Origin: Corallococcus silvisoli
Lineage (GTDB): Bacteria; Myxococcota; Myxococcia; Myxococcales; Myxococcaceae
Reading direction: 5' to 3'
Assembly (NCBI RefSeq): GCF_009909145.1
Contig: NZ_JAAAPJ010000029.1
Span: 1 to 64,000 of the forward strand
DNA: 64,000 nucleotides
Part shown: piece after piece, positions 57,539 through 64,000 of the stretch
Layout: each line of letters begins with the position of its first letter
How positions within the stretch are numbered: the stretch's first letter is position 1
Position numbers and translations under genes: made by a program
Notes under the pieces: generated by a model
What the model saw: the letters and a program-made list of their open reading frames with translations, nothing else
What the model was told of the DNA's origin: nothing
Database searches by the model: none

Positions 57539-57918
57539 GCCTCCTCGGGCCCAGAATCCCACCCCTCCTGCCCGAAGAACCAGAGGGAGTAGATTCCGAG
57601 CACCGTCCCCACCGGAAAGTTGGCCAGCGCGAGGATGGCGAGCACCGTGGCCGTGCCCCTGGACACGGACTGCCCGCGCAGCAGCCCCATGCCCAGGGAC
57701 AGCCCGGCGAGCGCCACCCACAAGACGGCGACCGTGAACGCCACCATCCCGTAGATCGCGACCGAATACCCCGCGGGCGAGTGCGCGACGCGGCCCGTGG
57801 CGATGTGGACCATCATCCAGGTGACGACCCCCAGCCCGACGGCGCCCAGGAGCGTCAGCGCGTGCACGAACACGTAGAGAAGCCCCAACGCCTTTCGATG
57901 CCCGGTCAGGTCTCGCAT
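57526..57918 (-). CDS. Small four-helix membrane protein of the MRDL-GHR pair
   Basis: The 130-residue protein starts MRDLTGHRKALGLLYVFVHAL and has four predicted membrane helices (about 11-32, 50-74, 80-92 in a shorter form, and 90-112). A soluble acidic tail ends it. No family is known to me. It sits between cheW and the HEAT gene in the chemosensory operon, which has no receptor; a membrane signal-input role is conceivable but is inference. It lies 45 bp after cheW. Confidence 0.7.
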   Translation of the reverse strand: MRDLTGHRKALGLLYVFVHALTLLGAVGLGVVTWMMVHIATGRVAHSPAGYSVAIYGMVAFTVAVLWVALAGLSLGMGLLRGQSVSRGTATVLAILALANFPVGTVLGIYSLWFFGQEGWDSGPEEACAT

Positions 57919-57963
57919 GGCGTCCCCGTTAAACCGCCGGGACGCACGACGAAAACGGTCCCC

Positions 57964-58491
57964 TCAGGTCGCTGTCGGCGGCCGTGACTCCCGCTCCAGC
58001 TCCGCGCGCAGGAGCGCCTTCAGGTCCAGCAGCAGCCGCAGCCGCTCCGGCGGCCCGCACACGCCCACCACGAAGGGCGTGCGGCCCGCGGCCATGAGCG
58101 CCGGCGCGGGCTTGATGTCGCCGCGGCGCACGCGCAGCACCTCCGCCACGCGGTCCACCCGCGCCACGACGCGTCGCGTCCCCAGCCGGCAGACGAGCAT
58201 CCGCGTGCGCCGGGTCTCCGGGGTCGCCTGTCCCAGCAGGCGCTGGCGCAGGTCCACCACCGGCAGCATCGCGCCGCGCAGGTGCAACACCCCCTCCACG
58301 AAGGCCGGGGCGTGGGGGATGGGGATGACGCGCTGGGGAGGAAGAATCTCCTCCACGCGCATGATGTCGAGCACGTACTCCTCATTGCCCACGAAGAAGG
58401 CGCACAGCTGCGCCTCCGCGTCGGGGGCAGGAGGGTCGTCGGGCCCGCCACCGCGAGGACGGCGGGCCAGCAGGTTCACGGGGTCCGTCAT
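57964..58491 (-). CDS. cheW: CheW-like coupling protein
   Basis: The 175-residue protein has a short N-terminal tail, then a CheW domain: QLCAFFVGNEEYVLDIMRVEEIL, IPHAPAFVEGVLHLRGAMLPVVDLRQRL, ARVDRVAEVLRV and a C-terminal LLLDLKALL. CheW links receptors with CheA. ATG 58491 overlaps the stop of the first cheW by 4 bp. The two CheW proteins differ clearly, which suggests two receptor partners or a specialised scaffold. Confidence 0.93.
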   Translation of the reverse strand: MTDPVNLLARRPRGGGPDDPPAPDAEAQLCAFFVGNEEYVLDIMRVEEILPPQRVIPIPHAPAFVEGVLHLRGAMLPVVDLRQRLLGQATPETRRTRMLVCRLGTRRVVARVDRVAEVLRVRRGDIKPAPALMAAGRTPFVVGVCGPPERLRLLLDLKALLRAELERESRPPTAT

Positions 58492-59051
58492 GGGGTGAGC
58501 GCCTGCTCCGGGTCCAACAGGATGTAGAGCTGCGAGCCCTTGCGCCCCAGCCCCGCCACGCAGTCGCGGTCCCCTCGCAGCCCCGCGGGTGACAGCTCCA
58601 CCATGGACGGCTTGAGCCGCACCACGCCCGCCACCGAGTCCACCCACACGCCCGCGGGCCCATCCTCCGTCTTGAGCACCAGGATGCGCGCGGCCCGGGG
58701 AGGCAGGCCCGCATCCGGCCCCGCGACCACGGGAGGCACCTCCGCGAGCCGCAGCCGCAGCTTGACGTCGTAGACGGGCAGCAGCTCGCCGCGCAGGTTC
58801 ATCACGCCCAGCAGGTGCGGCTGCGCGCGCGGGATCTCCGTGAGCAGCGGCACCTTGCAGATCTCCCGCACCGCGAGGATGGGCACCGCGTAGCACTCCG
58901 CCTCCAGGCGGAAGGCGAGGTACTCGGTGGGCTCCTCCTCCAGGATGCTCGGGGCCAGCCCGTCACTGCCCGCAGCGAAGTCCAGCAGACCGCCGACGTC
59001 CTCGTCCGGACGGTAGAAGAACGCGTCGAGCAGGGCTTCGAAACGGGACAC
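58488..59051 (-). CDS. cheW: CheW-like coupling protein with an N-terminal extension
   Basis: The 187-residue protein has an extra N-terminal segment of about 40 residues (FEALLDAFFYRPDEDVGGLLDFAAGSD). The CheW domain follows with YLAFRLEAECYAVPILAVREICKV, IPRAQPHLLGVMNLRGELLPVYDVKLRL and VDSVAGVVRLKPSMVEL. The amphipathic FFYRPDED segment is unusual and may be an extra contact site. The start is GTG 59051. It follows cheA by 35 bp and overlaps the second cheW by 4 bp. Confidence 0.92.
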   Translation of the reverse strand: MSRFEALLDAFFYRPDEDVGGLLDFAAGSDGLAPSILEEEPTEYLAFRLEAECYAVPILAVREICKVPLLTEIPRAQPHLLGVMNLRGELLPVYDVKLRLRLAEVPPVVAGPDAGLPPRAARILVLKTEDGPAGVWVDSVAGVVRLKPSMVELSPAGLRGDRDCVAGLGRKGSQLYILLDPEQALTP

Positions 59052-59086
59052 CCGGCGGAGGATATCAGCCCCCCGGCACGGGTGCC

Positions 59087-61624
59087 TTACGCGCGGCGCC
59101 GCTCCTGCGCGATGCCTTCTTCCAGGAGTTCCGCGACATCCAGCACCAGGACGGTGCGCCGGTTGCCCAGGTCGGTGGCGCCGGAGACGCCCTTCACGTT
59201 GCTCAGCCGGCCGCCCAGGGGCTTGGTGACGATGTCCTGCTGGCCGAACAGCTCATCCACCGCGATGCCCAGGCGCTGCTGCGCCAGGCCCACCACCACG
59301 ACGAAGTGGCGGTTCACCTCGCGCTCCGGCAGGTGGAAGAGCCGCCCCAGCCGCAGGAAGGGCAGCGTCTGGCCGCGCAGGTCCAACACCTCGCGGCGCT
59401 CCACGGTGCGGATGTCGCGCGGCTGCACGGAGAGGATCTCCAGCACGCTGTTGAGCGGGACCGCGTAGGTGCGGCCGCTGACGCCCACCACCAGCGCGCG
59501 CACGATGGCCAGCGTCACCGGCAGCGTCAGGTGGAAGGCCGTGCCCCGGCCGCGCTCGCTCCACACGTCGATGATGCCGGAGAGGTTGCCCAGGTTGTTC
59601 TTCACCACGTCCAGGCCGACGCCCCGTCCGGAGAGCGCGCTGACGCTGGAGCGGGTGGAGAAGCCCGGCAGGAAGATGAGGTTGAGCAGCTCGCGCCGCG
59701 TCATCTCGCTCACCTGGGACGGGGTGACGAGCCCGCGCGACAGGGCCACCTCGCGCACCCGCACCTCGTCGATGCCGGAGCCGTCGTCGCTCACGCTGAT
59801 GACGACGTGGTTGCCCTTCTGCTCCGCGCGCAGGCGCACCACCGCGCGCCGGGGCTTGCCCGCGCCGAGCCGCGCCTCCGGCCCCTCCGCGCCATGGTCG
59901 ATGGCGTTGCGGATGAGGTGCATCAGGGGGTCGCTGAGCTCCTCGACGATGAGCTTGTCCAGCTCCACCTCGCCGCCAGCGCTGACGAAGTCGATCTCCT
60001 TGCCGGCCTCGCGGGCGATCTTGCGCACCAGCCGCGCGAGCTTGTCGAACACCTGGCCCACCGGGACCATGCGCGCTTCGAGCAGGCCTTCCTGGAGCGC
60101 CTCCAGCTTGCGCTCCAGCTGCCGCGTCTCGCGTGAGAGCTCCTGGCCGAAGAGCTTGGAGAGCGCGACCGTCCCATCCTGCCGGGACGTCTCCGCCAGC
60201 CGCTGGAGGTTGGCCTTGATGAGCAGCAACTCGCCCACCATGTTGATGAGCCCGTCCAGCCGGCCGATGTCCACGCGCACCGTCTGCGTGAGCGAGCGCA
60301 GGGACGTCTCTTCCGTCCGGGGACGGCCCGTGGCCGGCAGGGGCGCGGACGCGGCGGCCTGGAGTCCGACCACCGTGGGGGGCGGTCCCACCGCCCGCAT
60401 GCGCGGAGGATTTCCCCCCGAGACCGGCGCCAGGGCGGAGGGCGCTCCAGCGCCATCTTCGGCCTCCAGGTCCCCGGTCTCCAACTGTGGCGGCGGCCGT
60501 GAGGAGCCGGTGTCCGTGAGGCCCGGCGACCGCGACACGCCCGAGCCCTCCGACCGCCGTGACAGCGACAGCCCTGTGCTCACGGGTCCGGCGGACGGAG
60601 CCCCGGACGCGACCTCATTCGAAGGCCCGGACACCATCGGCGCCCCAGCGCGCACCGCGCCGGGCGATGGGGAGCTCGCGGTCCCGGGCGCCCACGCGGT
60701 CCGGGAGTCCACGGGCGCTGGCGGCGCCTCAGGCGTGGCACCCGGAGCGGGCGCCTTCGCACGGCCGCCCTTCTTCTTGCCACCGCGCTTCGGGGGACGG
60801 GCCTCCGCCTCGACAGCTTCGGGAGGCGGGGGCGCGGGGACGTCGAATACGGCCCCGGCGTGCCCCTGCTGCGGCGGACGCACGGCCAGCGGAGCCAGCT
60901 CCGCGGGGGTGCCCTGGAGCCCCGCCTCCAGCGCCGGCGCAGCCACCTTCGCGCCGAAGATGAGGTCGAACGCGATGCCGTTCACGCCGCCCGGCCGCGA
61001 CGAGGGGAGCGTGCTGATCACCTCTCCCAGGGGCTTGAGCCGCGTGTTCAGGTCCGCGAGCCCCTGGTCGAAGTCCGTGAGGTCGAACGCCGCGCGCACG
61101 CGCCACAGCGCCACCCCGCGCCGCACGTTCTCGCGCAGCCGGTGCTCTTCGTACTCGGTGAAGACGGCGCGCACCGCCGCGTCCAGCTCCAGCCGCTCCA
61201 GCGGATCCTCTTCCACCGCGGGTGGCGGCGAGCCCAGCCGCGCGAACCGGTCCTCCATGTCACGGGTGCGCTGGGTGAGCTCGGCGCCCTCCTCGCTCCG
61301 CGACGCCTCCCCGAGCAGCGCCTGGAACGTGTCCAGCGCGTCCACCAGCGTGTCCAGGACCTGGTTGTCCAGCGTGAGGCGCCCCAGCCGCAGCCGGTCC
61401 AACAAGTCCTCCGCGGCGTGCGCCAGTTGGGTGATGCGCTCCTGACCGAAGAGCCCCGACAACCCCTTCAGCGAGTGCGCCGCGCGGAAGATGCCGTTGA
61501 TGTGCTCCGGATCCGCCTCCTGCTCGCGCGCCTCGTCCAGCGCGAGCAGATCCCTGCCCAGCGCATCGAGGATCTCCGTGGCCTCGGCGACGAACTCCGC
61601 CAGCGCCTTGCCTCCGGGCGTCAC
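59087..61624 (-). CDS. cheA: Chemotaxis histidine kinase CheA
   Basis: The 845-residue kinase has an N-terminal HPt domain with phosphorylated His50 in FRAAHSLKGLSGLFG. A second helical region (about 130-260) is followed by a long Pro/Ala/Ser linker (about 260-430) and the dimerisation helices. The ATPase has N-box LMHLIRNAIDHGAEGP, G1 VSDDGSGID and G2 GRGVGLDVVKNNL. A C-terminal CheW-like regulatory domain completes it. No P2 CheY-binding domain of the E. coli type is obvious. It overlaps the upstream response regulator by 4 bp. Confidence 0.95.
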   Translation of the reverse strand: MTPGGKALAEFVAEATEILDALGRDLLALDEAREQEADPEHINGIFRAAHSLKGLSGLFGQERITQLAHAAEDLLDRLRLGRLTLDNQVLDTLVDALDTFQALLGEASRSEEGAELTQRTRDMEDRFARLGSPPPAVEEDPLERLELDAAVRAVFTEYEEHRLRENVRRGVALWRVRAAFDLTDFDQGLADLNTRLKPLGEVISTLPSSRPGGVNGIAFDLIFGAKVAAPALEAGLQGTPAELAPLAVRPPQQGHAGAVFDVPAPPPPEAVEAEARPPKRGGKKKGGRAKAPAPGATPEAPPAPVDSRTAWAPGTASSPSPGAVRAGAPMVSGPSNEVASGAPSAGPVSTGLSLSRRSEGSGVSRSPGLTDTGSSRPPPQLETGDLEAEDGAGAPSALAPVSGGNPPRMRAVGPPPTVVGLQAAASAPLPATGRPRTEETSLRSLTQTVRVDIGRLDGLINMVGELLLIKANLQRLAETSRQDGTVALSKLFGQELSRETRQLERKLEALQEGLLEARMVPVGQVFDKLARLVRKIAREAGKEIDFVSAGGEVELDKLIVEELSDPLMHLIRNAIDHGAEGPEARLGAGKPRRAVVRLRAEQKGNHVVISVSDDGSGIDEVRVREVALSRGLVTPSQVSEMTRRELLNLIFLPGFSTRSSVSALSGRGVGLDVVKNNLGNLSGIIDVWSERGRGTAFHLTLPVTLAIVRALVVGVSGRTYAVPLNSVLEILSVQPRDIRTVERREVLDLRGQTLPFLRLGRLFHLPEREVNRHFVVVVGLAQQRLGIAVDELFGQQDIVTKPLGGRLSNVKGVSGATDLGNRRTVLVLDVAELLEEGIAQERRRA

Positions 61625-61995
61625 AGCGGCTTCAGGAAGCGCTTGAGGAGCGCCTCCAGGTCCTCCGGCAGGAACGGCTTCACCAGGTACCCCTCCGCCC
61701 CCAGCGCCAGCCCCCGCGAGCGGTCCTGCTCACGCCCCTCGGTGGTGATGATGATGAGCGGCACGTCCCGGTAGTTGGGGTTCTTCTTGACGAAGTTGAT
61801 GAGCTCCAGCCCGTTGATGTCGGGCATGTTGATGTCGGTGATGATGAGGTCGAAGCGCTGGCGCGGCAGCAACTTCAGCGCCTCGAAACCACTGGCGGTG
61901 GTGACGGCCTCGACGCCGTCCACGGCTTCCACGGTCGCGGCGATGTGCTCGCGCGACACCTTGGAGTCCTCGACAATCAACACCTTGAACTTCAT
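61621..61995 (-). CDS. CheY-like single-domain response regulator
   Basis: The 124-residue receiver has Glu9-Asp10, phosphoacceptor Asp54 in LIITDINMPDING, Thr in IIITTEGRE and Lys in YLVKPFL. It is the first gene of the chemosensory operon and overlaps cheA by 4 bp, so it is the likely main phosphate acceptor of this CheA. Similarity in the TDINMP and TTEG blocks shows it is a paralogue of the regulator at 52796. The product is a lone receiver without an output domain. Confidence 0.94.
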   Translation of the reverse strand: MKFKVLIVEDSKVSREHIAATVEAVDGVEAVTTASGFEALKLLPRQRFDLIITDINMPDINGLELINFVKKNPNYRDVPLIIITTEGREQDRSRGLALGAEGYLVKPFLPEDLEALLKRFLKPL

Positions 61996-62049
61996 CGCGC
62001 GCGCCTCGGGGGCCGGATGCTAGCAGAAGCCCCGCCGGTACGCTGCGCG

Positions 62050-62541
62050 TCATCCCTTCCGGGATGACAGCGACCCGACAAGCGCCTTGTCCGCGAGGAG
62101 GGACACCCGTCCCCCCTTGAACGCGGGCAGGAACTGCTTCTGATACGCCTCCGCCCGAGCCGCGTCGCTGAGCCCCACCCCGCCCGGCACCTCCAGGGCC
62201 ACCGACTCCACCTTCGCGCGGCTCAGCACCTTCGCCGCGCCCGAGAGCGCCTCGCCCAGGGAGGCCCCGTCCAGGCGCTTCCGCGAACCCAACCCCACCA
62301 CGAAGATGCGCGGCACGGTCAGCTTCCCGTCCGACGGCAGGAGGAGCCAGTCATCCTTCACGCCGGTGAAGAAGCCCCCCTGGAGCACGCGCGACAGGGC
62401 GCCGCACAGCCGCCAGTCCACGTACCCCGCGGAGGAAGGCAGCGGGCGGTCATCCTCGGCCACGAAGAGGCACAGGGCATCCACCCCCGCCAGCGCGTCC
62501 AGGCCCTCCAGGCCCACGTCCAGGGTCTGCGTCTGGCTCAC
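62050..62541 (-). CDS. Stand-alone M17 aminopeptidase N-terminal-like domain protein
   Basis: The 163-residue protein resembles the macro-domain-like N-terminal part of leucyl aminopeptidases (Peptidase_M17_N). It has LAGVDALCLFVAEDDRPLPSSAG, the strand IFVVGLGSRKRLDGASLGEALSGAAKVLSRAK and VESVALEVPG. The C-terminal metal-binding catalytic domain is absent, and no frameshift or remnant follows. It may bind nucleotide or peptide ligands. The GTG start at 62541 overlaps the nusB stop by 4 bp (GTGA), giving coupling with nusB. The function is unknown. Confidence 0.75.
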   Translation of the reverse strand: MSQTQTLDVGLEGLDALAGVDALCLFVAEDDRPLPSSAGYVDWRLCGALSRVLQGGFFTGVKDDWLLLPSDGKLTVPRIFVVGLGSRKRLDGASLGEALSGAAKVLSRAKVESVALEVPGGVGLSDAARAEAYQKQFLPAFKGGRVSLLADKALVGSLSSRKG

Positions 62542-62960
62542 GGCTTCCCGAGCGCCACCGCGACGCGGTCCAGGAGGCCGTTGACGAAGGCGCTCGACTC
62601 CTCGTTGCCGAAGTTCTTCCCCAGCTCCACCGCCTCGTTGATGGTCACCTTGCGAGGGATGTCCGGGCGGTACTTCAGCTCGAAGATGCCCAGCCGCAGC
62701 ACGTTCCGGTCGATGCGGGACATGCGGTCCAGGCGCCAGTTGTGGCTGTGGCGCTCGATGAGCGCGTCGATCTCCTCGCGGTGCGCCTGCACGCCCTCCA
62801 CCAGTTCCTTGGCGAACTTCACCGCGTCGGGCTCCGGGGTGCCTTCCTCCGCGGAGGCGGCCCACGCCGAATCCAGGGCCTCCCGCGTGGCGCCCTGAGC
62901 CATCTCCAACTGGTAGAGCGCCTGCAGCGCTCGCTCTCGTGCCGTTCTGCGCGCGCCCAT
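62538..62960 (-). CDS. nusB: Transcription antitermination factor NusB
   Basis: The 140-residue all-helical protein binds boxA RNA with S10 (NusE) and helps antitermination in rRNA operons. The N-terminus RRTARERALQALYQLEMAQGA and the C-terminal RMSRIDRNVLRLGIFELKYRPDIPRKVTINEAVELGKNFGNEESSAFVNGLLDRVA are diagnostic. ATG 62960 lies 5 bp after the ribH stop; ribE-ribH-nusB is a widely conserved order. The open frame to 63179 runs into ribH and is not homologous there. Confidence 0.96.
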   Translation of the reverse strand: MGARRTARERALQALYQLEMAQGATREALDSAWAASAEEGTPEPDAVKFAKELVEGVQAHREEIDALIERHSHNWRLDRMSRIDRNVLRLGIFELKYRPDIPRKVTINEAVELGKNFGNEESSAFVNGLLDRVAVALGKP

Positions 62961-62965
62961 CGCGG

Positions 62966-63466
62966 TTATCCCTTTCGCTCCGCGGCCGTCATGCGCGCGA
63001 AGAGGTTGACCATCTCGATGCAGGCCACCGCGGCCTCCGCGCCCTTGTTGCCCGCCTTCACGCCCGCGCGGTCGATGGCCTGCTCCACGGTATCGCACGT
63101 GAGCACGCCGAACGTCACCGCCGCCGGCTTCGGCCCGGCCGCGGCGCTGAACGCCACCGAACCGATGCCCTTGGCGCACTCGCCGGCCACGTAGTCGAAG
63201 TGGGGGGTGCCGCCGCGAATCACCGCGCCCAGGATGACCAGGCCCGCGTACTGGCCGCCCTCCGCCACGCGGCGGGTGAGGCCGGGCAGCTCATAGGTGC
63301 CGGGGCAGCGGTACACGTCGATGGCGTCGTCCTTCACGCCATGGCGGACCAGCGTGTCCACGGCGCCCTTCAAGAGCTCCTCCGTGATGAAGCTGTTGAA
63401 CCGGGACACACAGATGGCGAACCGGCCCTGGGGGGGGAGGAAATCCCCTTCGAAATAGCGAGGCAT
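62966..63466 (-). CDS. ribH: 6,7-dimethyl-8-ribityllumazine synthase
   Basis: The 166-residue enzyme condenses ribitylaminouracil with dihydroxybutanone phosphate, the penultimate step of riboflavin synthesis. It has RFAICVSRFNSFITEELLKGAVDTL, YRCPGTYELPGLTRRV, the substrate motif GAVIRGGTPHFDYVAGECAKGI with the expected catalytic His, and FGVLTCDTVEQAIDRAGVKAGNKGAEAA. It forms icosahedral or pentameric shells in relatives. It lies 27 bp after ribE. Confidence 0.97.
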   Translation of the reverse strand: MPRYFEGDFLPPQGRFAICVSRFNSFITEELLKGAVDTLVRHGVKDDAIDVYRCPGTYELPGLTRRVAEGGQYAGLVILGAVIRGGTPHFDYVAGECAKGIGSVAFSAAAGPKPAAVTFGVLTCDTVEQAIDRAGVKAGNKGAEAAVACIEMVNLFARMTAAERKG

Positions 63467-63493
63467 GGCGCGCTCCTTACACCACCTGCGCCC

Positions 63494-64000
63494 CTACCCG
63501 CGAGGGGTGAAACCCGCCGCCCGCACCACCGCCTCCGTCAAGCCCACCCCCGGGACGGCCCCCGGAGCGCCCCGGAGCTCGAACAGCCGGGCCACGTACT
63601 TGCCAATCAGGTCGCCCTCCAGGTTCACCTGGGCCCCGGGGCCCTTGGCGTGCAGCGTGGTGCGGTGCTGCGTCTCCGGAATCAGCTGCACCCGGAAGCG
63701 GTCCGCCTCCACCGCGTTCACCGTCAGGCTGATGCCGTCCACCGTCACCGAGCCCTTCTCGATGAAGCAGGGCGCGAGCTCCGGGGGCAGCCGGAACACC
63801 ATCACCCACGAGCCGCCCTCCGCGAAGGTCTCCAGCACCTCGCTGACGGCGTCCACGTGGCCCGACACCAGGTGCCCCCCCAGCCGGTCTCCCAGTGCGA
63901 GCGCGCGCTCCAGGTTCACCCGGTCGCCCGTCCGCCGGGCCCCCAGGGTGGTGCGTCGCAGCGTCTCCGGCGCGGCCTGCACGCGGAAGGTGTCCCCGCC
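63494..64000 (-). CDS. ribE: Riboflavin synthase alpha chain (5' end cut by the window edge)
   Basis: The visible 168 residues are the C-terminal four fifths of riboflavin synthase, which dismutates two lumazine molecules into riboflavin. The duplicated lumazine-binding domains show as NLERALALGDRLGGHLVSGHVDAV in the first barrel and FIEKGSVTVDGISLTVNAV then NLEGDLIGKYVARL in the second. The frame stays open to the last base, so the start lies beyond 64000. The GTG at 63982 within the frame is not the real start. ribH and nusB follow on the same strand. Confidence 0.95.
   Translation of the reverse strand, partial: GGDTFRVQAAPETLRRTTLGARRTGDRVNLERALALGDRLGGHLVSGHVDAVSEVLETFAEGGSWVMVFRLPPELAPCFIEKGSVTVDGISLTVNAVEADRFRVQLIPETQHRTTLHAKGPGAQVNLEGDLIGKYVARLFELRGAPGAVPGVGLTEAVVRAAGFTPRG

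Noticed and set aside
57526..57721. The upstream part of the frame 57170-57721 as a true N-terminus of the second MRDL gene
   Set aside because: It overlaps the first MRDL gene fully, and the shared MRDLSGHR start at 57538 gives a better-supported beginning.

Overview
The window is GC-rich (roughly 70% by eye), densely packed bacterial chromosome. Gene content points to a myxobacterium of the Myxococcaceae (Myxococcus/Corallococcus type): a delta-type lol-bam-skp-lpx operon, DUF4388 regulators, a chemosensory operon with a HEAT-repeat protein, and heavy use of GTG/TTG starts and 1-4 bp ATGA overlaps. No phage, insertion sequence, CRISPR array or tRNA was seen. The assignment rests on protein and operon recognition, not on a database search.

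Region 1 (1-668) holds no convincing gene. It carries five evenly spaced minus-strand sigma70-like promoters, read here as the promoter array of an rRNA operon lying just left of the window. Region 2 (669-3358) has yicC-gmk, diverging from a lone GT9 heptosyltransferase gene. Region 3 (3348-14389, minus) is a tightly coupled operon for lipid A, Kdo and core: a multidomain regulator, msbA, a PHP phosphoesterase, waaA, two GT4 enzymes, lpxK, rfaE1, rfaE2 and a Trm112-like protein. Divergent to it are lpxB, a GT2 gene and marC (14455-17032, plus).

Region 4 (17025-29695, minus) runs from one good promoter through lysS, lolC/E, lolD, bamA, skp, lpxD, fabZ, lpxA and lpxI to an OmpA-like protein and a small Cys-containing exported protein. 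Regions 3 and 4 plus lpxB cover much of lipid A synthesis, its inner-membrane flipping, lipoprotein release and outer-membrane protein assembly; lptE lies further on at 43383. Missing here are lpxC, the late acyltransferases and the Kdo biosynthesis genes.

Region 5 (29762-49313) is mixed housekeeping: an ECF sigma/zinc-finger anti-sigma pair, prfB with an intact programmed +1 frameshift, a DUF4105 membrane protein, phoH-pgpH-(cupin-ybeY), a DUF4388 gene and a TPR membrane gene, mazG fused to a VOC domain, rpsT, lptE, leuS, asnS and two small orphan genes. Region 6 (49362-52769) has a beta-hydroxyacid dehydrogenase and an ABC exporter pair.

Region 7 (52796-61995, minus) is a chemosensory operon: response regulator, cheA, two cheW, two small linked proteins, a HEAT-repeat protein, cheR, cheB and another response regulator. 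It has no methyl-accepting receptor. Region 8 (62050-64000, minus) is ribE (cut by the window edge), ribH, nusB and a stand-alone M17-N-like domain protein.
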